IMG/VR virus record: IMGVR_UViG_3300021289_000002
Coordinates: 1-58,325 of that record
Direction: 5' to 3' (one strand)
DNA: 58,325 nt
Origin: a virus
In this document: one piece after another, positions 1-7,388 of the stretch
How positions within the stretch are numbered: the first letter of the stretch is position 1
How the letters are laid out: each line of letters opens with the position of its first letter
The notes under the pieces: model-generated
The model's input: the letters and a program-made list of their open reading frames with translations, nothing else
What the model was told of the DNA's origin: nothing
The model's database searches: none
Program-made: the position numbers and the translations under genes

Positions 1-226
1 AGTGATTCGGCATGTGGCGGAAAGTGCTATGGGCCTGGCACGGTGGCGACGCCCAAACAAAATCAAACCCTGACAGGTCCGCATCGAGCGCGTTTCCAAG
101 ATGGAATTTGAACGGGTAGCGCGGCTGCGCCTCAATGTCCCAGCCTTCGATTTCAAAACCGGCGCGGTGCAGTCCCATGGCAGAGCCACCGGCACAACAG
201 AAGAGATCGGCGCAGCGAAATTTCAC
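1..226 (-). CDS. C5-cytosine DNA methyltransferase, N-terminal part, cut by the window edge
   Basis: The frame opens at GTG 226 and runs off position 1 with no stop (75 codons). It shows motif I (DLFCCAGGSAMGL, residues 8-19) for S-adenosylmethionine binding and the catalytic motif IV (SPPCQ, Cys63) of cytosine-5 methyltransferases. GTG overlaps the TGA of the upstream gene as GTGA, so the two are coupled. The product should transfer a methyl group to C5 of cytosine in DNA, either to protect or mark phage DNA. The C-terminal half is found at the right end of the window (57993..58325), which implies a circular molecule. The open question is whether the complete gene is functional. Confidence 0.85.
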   Translation of the reverse strand, partial: MKFRCADLFCCAGGSAMGLHRAGFEIEGWDIEAQPRYPFKFHLGNALDADLSGFDFVWASPPCQAHSTFRHMPNH

Positions 227-579
227 GGCAAAACGGAAACAACCCTGCCGTCTGCTTTGCGGCGAACGATGCTCACTCGAGGAAGCTGGTTGCGATAAAA
301 GCGCATCCAACACGCCTGGACGGTGATCCCAAGCGCTTTGGCTTGAGACTCGATCCATTTTCGGATAGGAATCTCGCGCGGGTCCTTGGGCGAAAGCAGA
401 CACTGGCTAACTGCGGAAGGATCGACGGCAATCGCTCGACCGGCAGGGCCGCGGCGGATGCCCACGCGCGGCAATTTCACAACGCCAGTGCTCACCGCCT
501 CGTAAAATTGGGTCCGCGTCATTCCGAATCGAGCGCCCTCGCGCAAGGCCCATTCTTTGTAGGGGATTTCGGCGCTCAT
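223..579 (-). CDS. Small protein made of two tandem HTH-like repeats
   Basis: 118 residues. The start is ATG 579, which overlaps the TGA of the upstream gene (ATGA); a longer in-frame opening to 660 would overlap that gene fully and is unlikely. The protein is an internal duplication: each half starts with IP-x-x-x-W, continues with a helix-turn-helix-like stretch, then LPRV, a basic RR or RRK segment, and a short hydrophobic strand ending in DP or LP. The arrangement resembles two small winged or MerR-like DNA-binding units joined head to tail. It precedes the cytosine methyltransferase gene, coupled by GTGA. A DNA-binding regulatory role is inference from the shape alone. Confidence 0.6.
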   Translation of the reverse strand: MSAEIPYKEWALREGARFGMTRTQFYEAVSTGVVKLPRVGIRRGPAGRAIAVDPSAVSQCLLSPKDPREIPIRKWIESQAKALGITVQACWMRFYRNQLPRVSIVRRKADGRVVSVLP

Positions 580-755
580 TCCGGTAAGCTGGCGATCATG
601 TGGAGGAACAGATCCGCGGCTTCCTGTGGCGTCTTGCCGGCCTGCCACCAATCGGACCATTGATCGAAGTTGGGGTAATGATACTCAATGGATTTGACCA
701 AAATTCGGTGAACATCGGCCAGCCAATCGGTAAAGTCGCGTGCAACAGAGGTCAT
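576..755 (-). CDS. Hypothetical protein, first gene of the leftward operon
   Basis: 59 residues from ATG 755; a TTG at 785 would add ten residues. Rich in Trp and acidic residues (DFTDWLADVH; NFDQWSDWW), probably a small helical cytoplasmic protein. No family recognised. Its stop overlaps the start of the next gene as ATGA. It is the first gene leftward from the divergent control region. Confidence 0.55.
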   Translation of the reverse strand: MTSVARDFTDWLADVHRILVKSIEYHYPNFDQWSDWWQAGKTPQEAADLFLHMIASLPE

Positions 756-764
756 TGGGTCCCG

Positions 765-794
765 ATTAATGCACAATGCCGGCAATTCTGTCCA
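765..794 (-). promoter_or_regulatory. Candidate leftward promoter
   Basis: On the minus strand TGGACA (794-789), an 18-base spacer and ATTAAT (770-765). The start of transcription would fall near 758, only about three bases before ATG 755, so the message would be almost leaderless. Matches are imperfect, so this is a candidate only. Confidence 0.3.
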
Positions 795-815
795 GAAAAT
801 TCATTCAGAAAATTG

Positions 816-843
816 TTGCAACTTGTCCGACAACTGTGCTAAT
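816..843 (+). promoter_or_regulatory. Candidate rightward promoter
   Basis: TTGCAA (816-821), a 16-base spacer and GCTAAT (838-843). Transcription would begin near 850, a few bases before ATG 854, giving an almost leaderless message for the ribbon-helix-helix gene. The element lies under the inverted repeat at 827..852. Confidence 0.4.
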
Positions 844-852
844 GGTTGTCGG
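827..852. promoter_or_regulatory. Operator-like inverted repeat
   Basis: CCGACAAC (827-834) and GTTGTCGG (845-852) form a perfect eight-base inverted repeat with a ten-base centre that contains the -10 candidate. Related half sites lie just upstream: the palindrome GTTGCAAC (815-822) and TTGTC facing GACAA around 823-833. Repeated short half sites are the usual targets of ribbon-helix-helix repressors, and such a protein is encoded from 854, so autoregulation is a reasonable inference. Confidence 0.55.
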
Positions 853-853
853 C

Positions 854-1027
854 ATGGCAAAAAACACTCGACGGAGGATTTCAGTCCAAATTAGCGACAA
901 GCTTGAAAAACGGCTTGAATCAGTGTGCAAACGGCACGCCAAAACCATTGGATCTATCGTGCGTTACTGCCTCGTGAGTCAACTTCCCGCTATTGAAAAA
1001 GCGCAAAACCTGTCCGAATTGATATGA
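854..1027 (+). CDS. Ribbon-helix-helix (Arc/CopG-like) DNA-binding protein
   Basis: 57 residues. The basic N-terminus is followed by a short strand (RRISVQIS), then a helix rich in Lys and Glu (DKLEKRLESVCKRH) and a second helix beginning TIGSIVRY, the classic order of a ribbon-helix-helix fold. ATG 854 is preferred over ATG 776 or 842 because the operator-like repeat and promoter lie immediately before it. The stop overlaps the next start as ATGA. Likely represses the divergent early promoters; the role is inferred from fold and position. Confidence 0.6.
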   Translation: MAKNTRRRISVQISDKLEKRLESVCKRHAKTIGSIVRYCLVSQLPAIEKAQNLSELI

Positions 1028-2415
1028 CCATCCTGGAACTACGATCAGAAAACGTTAAGAAGATTTCCGTTGTCGAAATCAAGCCCACGCCCACCGGGCT
1101 TGTCATCGTCAGCGGCAAAAACGGCGCGGGCAAATCATCGGTGATCGATACCATCGAAATGACGCTCGGCGGCGCCGATCACATTCCATCGAAGCCGGTG
1201 CGGAAAGGCCAGGACAAGGCCACCGGCGAACTAAACCTGGGGGACTTCACGGTAAAGCGGGTCATCACGGCAGCGGGCGGCAGCTCGCTAATCGTCCGTA
1301 ACAAGGACGGGATCAAAATGGAGTCGCCGCAGACTCTGCTCGATGGATTTTACCGGTCGCTAACGTTTGACCCGTTGGAATTCGCGCGGCAAAAGCCGGC
1401 TGATCGCAGCAAAACTCTGCGGGAATTGCTCGGGCTCGATTTCACGAAGCTGGAGGCCGAATACAGAGTCTTGTACGACCAGAGAACCGAGATCAACCGG
1501 GTGGCAAAGGCCAAAGAGGCAATGCTTGGGGCGAACCCGCGTTACAAGGACGTGCCCGCGGAAGAGCAATCGACCGCCGAAATTCTCGAGAAGCAGCGCC
1601 AGGCAATGGAGCGGGGCCACGCAGCGATAAGGCTAACTAGCGAAGCCAAGGCATTAAAAGACGCTGTATCCGTGGGAGAAACTCGAATTGAGCGCCTGTC
1701 TAAAACCCTCGTTGAGATTGAAGCGGAGATCGCACGATTGACAAAAAAACGTGTCGAGGTGCTTGAAGAGAGAACCGATGTAAGATCGGAGGTTGACGCC
1801 CAACGCCAACAACTTCATGACGCGGAAGCCAAAGCCAAAAGTGCCGTTGTGCCCGCTACTGAAAATTTTGTGGCCGAGCTAAACCGGATCGAGGCAATTA
1901 ACGCCAAGGTGCGCAAAAACCGTGTCGTTGACGAAATTGCGGCCGAGTTCAAGGCCCGGACTAAAGAGAGCGAGGCCCTGACCAAGAAAATGGAGGCAAT
2001 CGAGCGCCAGAAGCGCGATGCCATTGCCAATGCCAAGTTTCCAGTGCCTGGGCTCGGGCTCAGTGATTCGAACGAGGTCACGTTTGACGGTATCCCGTTC
2101 GACAATGCCTCAACTGCCGAACAGTTGAAAATCTCGGTGGCGATGGGACTGGCCATGAATCCCAAGCTGCGTGTGCTGCTCATTCGGCAGGGAAACGACC
2201 TGGATGCCGACAACCTCAAGCTGATCGCGGATATGGCCACCGCGGCCAATGCGCAGATTTGGCTCGAGAAAGTTGACGTGGTTAATGGCGTGTCGGTGAT
2301 CATCGAGGATGGGCACGTAAAACCGTGGCGCCATGCGGATCTCAAAGAAGAGGCCGGCGGAGAAGCTGTCACCAATAGTCCGGCTGAGACGCCCATCGAA
2401 GGGAGGCTTATTTGA
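1024..2415 (+). CDS. SbcC/RecN-like P-loop ATPase with a coiled-coil middle
   Basis: 463 residues. Walker A is GKNGAGKS at residues 31-38. Residues 190-330 are rich in Glu, Lys and Arg and predict a coiled-coil hairpin. Near the C-terminus, STAEQLKIS (about 363-371) sits where SMC/ABC ATPases carry the LSGGQ signature, and a hydrophobic strand RVLLIRQGNDLD (about 382-393) sits in the Walker B place. This is the small single-chain SMC-like ATPase often found beside phage recombinases. It is coupled by ATGA to the regulator upstream and by TTGA to the ERF gene downstream, so it probably handles DNA ends for annealing or resection. The signature and Walker B are non-canonical. Confidence 0.75.
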   Translation: MTILELRSENVKKISVVEIKPTPTGLVIVSGKNGAGKSSVIDTIEMTLGGADHIPSKPVRKGQDKATGELNLGDFTVKRVITAAGGSSLIVRNKDGIKMESPQTLLDGFYRSLTFDPLEFARQKPADRSKTLRELLGLDFTKLEAEYRVLYDQRTEINRVAKAKEAMLGANPRYKDVPAEEQSTAEILEKQRQAMERGHAAIRLTSEAKALKDAVSVGETRIERLSKTLVEIEAEIARLTKKRVEVLEERTDVRSEVDAQRQQLHDAEAKAKSAVVPATENFVAELNRIEAINAKVRKNRVVDEIAAEFKARTKESEALTKKMEAIERQKRDAIANAKFPVPGLGLSDSNEVTFDGIPFDNASTAEQLKISVAMGLAMNPKLRVLLIRQGNDLDADNLKLIADMATAANAQIWLEKVDVVNGVSVIIEDGHVKPWRHADLKEEAGGEAVTNSPAETPIEGRLI

Positions 2416-3251
2416 ACGAATCCAAAGAAATGGAGTTGGTTGCTCCGTCCGAATCCGCTTTGGCGATGGTTCAGAACCCACTCGCCGGCCTAGCGCAAAT
2501 GATGCACGCGGCCATGGAAAAGGGCTTAACCACTGAGAACGTGGCGGTCATGAAGGAAATGCTCGCGATGTTCGAGCGCATGGACGCTAAGGCCGCAGAA
2601 AAGGAGTTCAACGCTTCCCTGGCGCGGGTCCAGGCTTACTGCCGGGGAAAGATTCAGGCGACCAAACCGGTCCCGAATAATGACGGCACGGTGCGGTACC
2701 GGTACGCGCCGCTCGATGAAATCATGCAAACGCTGCAACCGGTCTTGAATGCCGAGGGCATGGCGGTTTCGTTCGATGTGACCTACGATAACAATCGAGT
2801 GTTTGCGATTTGCGAGCTTTCTCACAAATACGGCCATAAGGCCAGCAAACGCTACGGAGTGCTGCTGAGCGCTCCGCCCAAAGCCAGTGCAACCCAAGGG
2901 GACGGCAGTTCGATCACCTACGCCAAGCGCGGCGCGATCTGCAACTGGTTCAATATTGTTGCCGGCAAAGACAACGACGGCGCCGGCGACGATGACAACG
3001 ACGCTCGAAACATCGGCGAGTTGATTACCGCAGAGCAAGCCAGGGACTTGGAAAAACGGGTCAAGGCTACCGGCAGCAACCATGACAAATTTTTGAAATT
3101 TGCGGGCGTGGGCGATCTGCCAGATACCGCGACGCCTGAGCAGGTTTCGCATGGCTACGAACAGATCGCCAAGAATCGATACGAGGCACTGGATGCGATG
3201 CTAAAGCGCAAAGAGAAAGAGATGGGCACAGCGACTCAAGCGAAAGCGTAA
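2412..3251 (+). CDS. ERF-family single-strand annealing recombinase
   Basis: 279 residues. Start is TTG 2412 with a strong GGGAGG ribosome site (2401-2406); TTG overlaps the previous TGA. Residues about 70-190 match the ERF pattern: an N-terminal helix, YRYAPLDEIMQTL followed by GMAVSF, then GDGSSITYAKR. ERF proteins coat single-stranded DNA and pair complementary strands in phage recombination, usually with an exonuclease. Here the YqaJ nuclease follows directly. An acidic stretch (DNDGAGDDDND) and a C-terminal helical tail follow the core; ERF tails often bind partners. Confidence 0.8.
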   Translation: MNESKEMELVAPSESALAMVQNPLAGLAQMMHAAMEKGLTTENVAVMKEMLAMFERMDAKAAEKEFNASLARVQAYCRGKIQATKPVPNNDGTVRYRYAPLDEIMQTLQPVLNAEGMAVSFDVTYDNNRVFAICELSHKYGHKASKRYGVLLSAPPKASATQGDGSSITYAKRGAICNWFNIVAGKDNDGAGDDDNDARNIGELITAEQARDLEKRVKATGSNHDKFLKFAGVGDLPDTATPEQVSHGYEQIAKNRYEALDAMLKRKEKEMGTATQAKA

Positions 3252-3953
3252 GTGAAAATCGTTGACGTAGCGCAAGGGTCGGTCGAGTGGCTCGAGGCGA
3301 GGGCCGGAATTCCTACTGCCAGCGAATTCGACGCCCTGATAACACCAAAAGGTGAGCCGCGACGGGGCGAGGGTGTGAAGTCCTACCTCGCGCTCAAATT
3401 GGCCGAGCGCTGGTGTGGTCCGCTCCTTGGCGGCGGCAATAGCTTCGCCACCGAACAGGGCAAGATCCTCGAGGGCGAATGCTTCCCCTGGTTGGAATTC
3501 GAATTCGGATGGAAGCTCTCGCGCGTGGGATTCATTACTACGGATGATGGCCAGGTAGGTTGCTCTCCAGACGGGTTAATCGATCCCGATGGCGGTTGCG
3601 AAATCAAAGCTCCGGAGGCAAAAACGCACATCAAATATCTCCTCGATGGTAAGGTACCGGCCGAGTACATCGCGCAGATCCAGGGCTCGCTATTTGTCAC
3701 TCAACGATCGTTTTGGCGGTTCATCAGTTACCGCCGGCACTTCCCGCCAGTGATGATCAACGTTTATCCGGATGCCGCCTTTCAAAAGTCGTTGGCCGAA
3801 ACGCTATCGATTTTCCTGGATACACTCGACCGATCGTACGCTTACCTGGTTGAGAAGAATGGCGGTCCTCCCCCCAGGCGCGTGAAGATGGCTTTCGCGG
3901 ATGACATTGCCGCCGGCAGAGCAGAAGAACACTACGAAGGGATCATTCCATGA
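3252..3953 (+). CDS. YqaJ-like viral exonuclease
   Basis: 233 residues, GTG start immediately after the stop of the ERF gene. Typical YqaJ features: an N-terminal QGSVEWLEAR followed by TASEF, then the nuclease core with GCSPDGLI (about 103-110), CEIKAP (about 117-122) and the helix QIQGSLFVT (about 142). The Asp and the E-x-K are the metal-binding residues of the PD-(D/E)XK fold. It should resect double-stranded ends to give single strands for the ERF protein. The pair plus the upstream ATPase form a complete recombination cassette. Confidence 0.85.
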   Translation: MKIVDVAQGSVEWLEARAGIPTASEFDALITPKGEPRRGEGVKSYLALKLAERWCGPLLGGGNSFATEQGKILEGECFPWLEFEFGWKLSRVGFITTDDGQVGCSPDGLIDPDGGCEIKAPEAKTHIKYLLDGKVPAEYIAQIQGSLFVTQRSFWRFISYRRHFPPVMINVYPDAAFQKSLAETLSIFLDTLDRSYAYLVEKNGGPPPRRVKMAFADDIAAGRAEEHYEGIIP

Positions 3954-4210
3954 GCATGCCAAACTTGAAATTGAAACCGGAGACCGAAAAGGCAATGACA
4001 CGCCCCTTCATCCTCAACACTGACGTGCTGACAGCGTTTACTATGCTGGGAGCACTGCAGTTGGCCTTACGCCATCCAAAATTCAAAGGAACCAGTAGCG
4101 GCCAACACATGACCAAAGTCGCAAGGGACATTCAGCGCGTTTTGGAGCGAGCGATACCCGAATGCAAGTTTCTTATGGAGGCCGGCTGGAACGAAAGGTT
4201 TGACCGGTGA
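3950..4210 (+). CDS. Hypothetical protein
   Basis: 86 residues, ATGA overlap with the exonuclease gene. Predicted helical (LTAFTMLGALQLALRHP, then VARDIQRVLERA). It is in the recombination operon but no family is recognised. Confidence 0.6.
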   Translation: MSMPNLKLKPETEKAMTRPFILNTDVLTAFTMLGALQLALRHPKFKGTSSGQHMTKVARDIQRVLERAIPECKFLMEAGWNERFDR

Positions 4211-4485
4211 CCACCTCGCTCAGATACCGGGGCAACAATTGGGCGCTAGACGATATGAAGTTGAAGGATTTTTCCTTTGCCATACTGCGCAAGGACCTGA
4301 GAGGCAGCATGCTCGGGCTTCTTTGGCGCCAAGGGACCGAAGTAAAGGCCCGTCGGTCCATTGTCGGGCGGTCATGGATAATCGAGCGCGTGAAGTTTAA
4401 GCGTCCGTTCCTGCCTCTGAGAGATCAGCTTTGCAACGTGCCGAAAACTGCGCTTGAATTTCTGCCGGTCAAACCCAAGCCATGA
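4207..4485 (+). CDS. Hypothetical basic protein
   Basis: 92 residues from a GTG that overlaps the preceding TGA (GTGA). Many Arg and Lys residues and a mix of short strands and helices. No domain recognised. Coupled at both ends to small genes of the same operon. Confidence 0.55.
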   Translation: MTTSLRYRGNNWALDDMKLKDFSFAILRKDLRGSMLGLLWRQGTEVKARRSIVGRSWIIERVKFKRPFLPLRDQLCNVPKTALEFLPVKPKP

Positions 4486-4748
4486 ATATTGTTCACATCT
4501 ACACCGATCCGAAGTCAATTCCCGTTGATGAAAAGTTGCGCCGCCAACGACAAGAGGCCGTCCGCGTCAATGCGGAATGCACTTTCGTTCGAATTCCCAA
4601 AGGCACTACCAGCGGCAATAGTAGCGTAGCTATCATTTGCGATTTGCCAGGCAACAAGCATCTCTTTTTAGAAATCACGATGGCCAATTTTGAAGCCGTT
4701 GCCGCTATCTTTAGGGGCGCCGAGCAAAGACAAAGGGAGGGCAATTGA
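4482..4748 (+). CDS. Hypothetical protein
   Basis: 88 residues, ATGA overlap with the previous gene. An N-terminal alpha region (EKLRRQRQEAVR) is followed by strands (CTFVRIPKG; SSVAIICDLPG). No family recognised. Confidence 0.55.
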   Translation: MNIVHIYTDPKSIPVDEKLRRQRQEAVRVNAECTFVRIPKGTTSGNSSVAIICDLPGNKHLFLEITMANFEAVAAIFRGAEQRQREGN

Positions 4749-5083
4749 CCACGTTCCTGGATGGACCAGCCGAGGGCAAAACGCTCATGCTAAGGAGTGC
4801 GGTCGTTTTTCTGCGGGTCACTGAGGTAAAGGGCGACTTTGATGCGCTGGATCAGCCAGACGATACCCCGGACCCAAACGAGACGCTTTACGCCTACCAG
4901 ATCGCCGCGCATCACGGCAATTGCCACATCAGATCCGGGACTAAAGGCGCCAGCGGCTTCTACGCAATAGCCTCCTATCGACTCTGTCCGGAGCAGCCCA
5001 CCGATGAAATCATGCGCGACAACGTTGCGTGGCGGCAGTGGGTATTCAGACAGCCAATTCCGAAGTATGAGCGCCCTCAATGA
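4745..5083 (+). CDS. Conserved phage hypothetical protein with FLDGPAEGKTL N-terminus
   Basis: 112 residues, TTG start overlapping the previous TGA. The N-terminal FLDGPAEGKTLMLRSA followed by VFLRV recurs in small proteins of actinobacterial and other phages; the function is not known. The C-terminal half contains AYQIAAHHGNCHI and ends in YERPQ. Mostly strand-like and cytoplasmic. Confidence 0.6.
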   Translation: MTTFLDGPAEGKTLMLRSAVVFLRVTEVKGDFDALDQPDDTPDPNETLYAYQIAAHHGNCHIRSGTKGASGFYAIASYRLCPEQPTDEIMRDNVAWRQWVFRQPIPKYERPQ

Positions 5084-5337
5084 GCTTGTTAAATGTTACA
5101 TGGGTTGACAGCGGTCGTGAGGCTCAGTGTCCATCCGATCCAAGGTTTCCTCATGGCATGGACGTTGACGTCTCAGGCAGAGCGATAGAAACGTGCCAAA
5201 CCGATTTGCCATATCCGGCAGATCGGTGCGGGTACTTTGTGGTGAAGTGCGCTAAATGCTACCAAACGGTACTCATGACTACGGCAGGCAGGGCGGATGA
5301 TCCAAGGTCAATTAAACTCGCATGCAAATATAAATGA
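5080..5337 (+). CDS. Conserved small phage protein with a zinc-finger-like CxxC
   Basis: 85 residues, ATGA overlap. Contains NVTWVDSGREAQC at the N-terminus, then LPYPADRCGYFVVKCAKC and TTAGRADDPRSIKLAC. The cysteines (C17, CxxC near 56-59, final C) could hold zinc. The same layout is common in phage genomes, without a known role. Coupled downstream to the DHH phosphoesterase. Confidence 0.65.
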   Translation: MSLLNVTWVDSGREAQCPSDPRFPHGMDVDVSGRAIETCQTDLPYPADRCGYFVVKCAKCYQTVLMTTAGRADDPRSIKLACKYK

Positions 5338-6317
5338 AAACCATAGCTATCTACCATTCGGCTGATTTTGACGGTCTCTTTTGCCGTGAGATCGCTCGCA
5401 AGTTTCTACCTGATGCGGAATTGATCGGGTGGGATTTTGGAAATAAACCACTCGATGACGCGCTACTCGCTGAGCGATTGTACGTTCTCGATTTGCCGCT
5501 GGATCGGCCTTTTGGGCTTGAGTTCAAAAATGGATGGATTTGGAAAAACGGAGAGGAGTGCCATCCAGTGGACAGGTGGGACTCTGGAAACATTACGTGG
5601 ATTGACCATCACGCTACCAGTATCGCATCACACCCCGCCGATATTCCCGGCTACCGCATTGACGGTGTGGCTGCGTGTAGGTTGGCATGGCAGTGGTTCA
5701 CGTCGAGGCTCTATTTGGAATCTGGCGCGCCGCGTGGCGACAATCCAATCCAAGATTTGCCGATTAAAAGTGATTACGTCGAGCGTCGAGTCACCGAGCC
5801 TCTCGCCGTCCGTCTCGCTGGCGAATACGACATTTGGGACCGGCGCGATCCAAACGCGGAGTTGTTCCAACACGGCCTGAGATCAAAGGACCTAACGGAG
5901 GAAGATTGGAAATGGCTGCTTACGGTAAAGGACCCAAACACGCAAGGACAGTATGCGCTTGGGATGACCAACGTTACAGTTATTCAACTTCTACAAAATG
6001 GCCGGTTGCTTCAATATGCAAAGACCCGCGAGAACGAATCAATCATCAAGCACAACGGTTTCACCATTCAGTTTGAGGGATTGACTTTCCTCGCTTGCAA
6101 CGCCGCACGATACAACTCGCACCTGTTCACTGCTGGGCTAAAGCCAGAGCACGATGCCTGCTTCGGGTTCAACTGGGATGGTGAGCAGTGGAAAGTTTCG
6201 CTCTATCACGCCCCAGGCAAAGAGCATCACGACTTGAGTAAGATTGCGCTCAAGCATGGCGGCGGAGGCCATAAAGGAGCTTGCGGATTCAGCGCCAACA
6301 AACTGCCGTTTATCTAG
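5334..6317 (+). CDS. DHH/DHHA1-family phosphoesterase
   Basis: 327 residues, ATGA overlap. Motifs in order: HSADFDG (8-14), a DLP segment near 55, WIDHHAT (about 88-94) with the DHH metal-binding triad, GEYDIWDRRD in the middle and a C-terminal DHHA1 motif GGGGHKGACGF (about 309-319). This resembles oligoribonuclease/NrnA and related nucleases that hydrolyse short nucleotides or cyclic dinucleotides with Mn. In the phage it could recycle short DNA or RNA fragments, or degrade a nucleotide signal used in defence; the sequence does not decide between them. Confidence 0.85.
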   Translation: MKTIAIYHSADFDGLFCREIARKFLPDAELIGWDFGNKPLDDALLAERLYVLDLPLDRPFGLEFKNGWIWKNGEECHPVDRWDSGNITWIDHHATSIASHPADIPGYRIDGVAACRLAWQWFTSRLYLESGAPRGDNPIQDLPIKSDYVERRVTEPLAVRLAGEYDIWDRRDPNAELFQHGLRSKDLTEEDWKWLLTVKDPNTQGQYALGMTNVTVIQLLQNGRLLQYAKTRENESIIKHNGFTIQFEGLTFLACNAARYNSHLFTAGLKPEHDACFGFNWDGEQWKVSLYHAPGKEHHDLSKIALKHGGGGHKGACGFSANKLPFI

Positions 6318-6332
6318 AAACGATCGAAAACT

Positions 6333-6392
6333 ATGGACTACCTCATAATCGATGCGCTTTTCATCATTTGGCTGTGGCTGATGATGGACTAA
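6333..6392 (+). CDS. Possible 19-residue membrane peptide
   Basis: A tiny frame ATG 6333 to TAA 6392. Nearly all residues are hydrophobic (LIIDALFIIWLWLMM), which would make one membrane segment. It fills the gap between two genes. No ribosome site is visible, so translation is uncertain. Confidence 0.3.
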   Translation: MDYLIIDALFIIWLWLMMD

Positions 6393-6398
6393 CCAACA

Positions 6399-6740
6399 AT
6401 GATGACCGAACAAGAACAAAACTTTGCATTGCTGGAAGCGTGCGGCAAAAAGGTTTGCACCCACGGGCCGACCGACTGGCAGCATCGAGGGCCGGAAGGA
6501 GACAGGGAATTATTCTGCATCAAGTGCGCGAACTATCTTTCGCATATGCGAGTGCCCGACATCGACTTGGATTTCATGCACGAGGCTGAGAAGCAGTTTT
6601 GGCCAGTTGGGTCCCGTTCATGGAACAGATACATTGATCGATTAGTAGAGGCGACCAACGGAAGCGAGGAAAATCCTACATGCGCCACTGTCGCCCAGCG
6701 CCGCGAAGCTTTCCTACTCGCAAAGTGGCTGTGGCGTTAA
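6399..6740 (+). CDS. Hypothetical protein with Cys-His pairs
   Basis: 113 residues; the second codon is also ATG (6402). The N-terminal half has C-x4-C-x-H and a CIKC pair near residue 40, suggesting a zinc site. The rest is helical. No family recognised. Confidence 0.55.
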   Translation: MMTEQEQNFALLEACGKKVCTHGPTDWQHRGPEGDRELFCIKCANYLSHMRVPDIDLDFMHEAEKQFWPVGSRSWNRYIDRLVEATNGSEENPTCATVAQRREAFLLAKWLWR

Positions 6741-6746
6741 GTTCCC

Positions 6747-6944
6747 ATGACACTCGATCAACTAGATGACGCGCTGAATCGGTTCGAGATAGAGAAGAAT
6801 TACGAGCCGGCAGACTTTCTAAGGCTCCTGAACATGATCCAAATTTTGGTACACGAGATCCAGCAAGCCAAAGCGCGCATCGCTAAACTTGAAAATAAAT
6901 TTCCTCCCTCGGGCGGCGCTGCGAACGGTGGATTCGCAGAGTAG
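6747..6944 (+). CDS. Hypothetical small helical protein
   Basis: 65 residues, helical throughout with a C-terminal coiled-coil-like segment (IQQAKARIAKLENKF) and a Gly/Ala tail. No family recognised. Confidence 0.5.
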   Translation: MTLDQLDDALNRFEIEKNYEPADFLRLLNMIQILVHEIQQAKARIAKLENKFPPSGGAANGGFAE

Positions 6945-6969
6945 CATCTAAACTATACGTATTCGCCTT

Positions 6970-6988
6970 CTATGCCCTGTCGGCATAG
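6970..6988 (+). promoter_or_regulatory. Leader hairpin before the 7011 gene
   Basis: CTATGCC (6970-6976) and GGCATAG (6982-6988) form a perfect seven-base stem with a five-base loop. A strong ribosome site GGGGGAGGG (6992-7000) follows at once. No T tract follows, so it is not a normal terminator; it may shape translation or stabilise the message. Confidence 0.5.
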
Positions 6989-7010
6989 ACCGGGGGAGGG
7001 ATCAAATTTT

Positions 7011-7388
7011 ATGAAAAAAACAGAATACTTAGGGGTGCCCGTGCAAAAGGCTCGAGAAATCGCGCGTGAGTTCGACAAACAAATTGTGATTATAGCCGCT
7101 TGGAACCATGCACACAAACGCCTCCATACGACGACCTACGGGGTTAATCCTACTGACAAAATAAGCGCTGCAAACGGCGGTGAGATGGTCGCTAAGGCCC
7201 TCGGCATGGATCTTGGCAAGGGTGAGATCAATGAGGACTTCCGCACGGTAAGCGCTGCAAAAAATGCGCAGTTACGCGAGATGGCAGATCGCATTATCGG
7301 TGTGCTGCGAAGTTACCAGGCGGTAGCGGAATTTCCAAACCCGGCCAAGGACTTGGCGGATGAAATAGAAGCTGTAATTAAAGCATGA
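7011..7388 (+). CDS. Conserved phage hypothetical protein
   Basis: 125 residues from ATG 7011, chosen for the GGGGGAGGG site ten bases upstream. The first half (KAREIAREFDKQIVI, then AAWN, HTTTYG, and AANGGEMVAKALG) resembles a small domain often seen in phages that pairs a strand with an HTTTYG turn. Function unknown. It ends two bases from the stop of the convergent giant gene, leaving no room for a terminator between them. Confidence 0.65.
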   Translation: MKKTEYLGVPVQKAREIAREFDKQIVIIAAWNHAHKRLHTTTYGVNPTDKISAANGGEMVAKALGMDLGKGEINEDFRTVSAAKNAQLREMADRIIGVLRSYQAVAEFPNPAKDLADEIEAVIKA

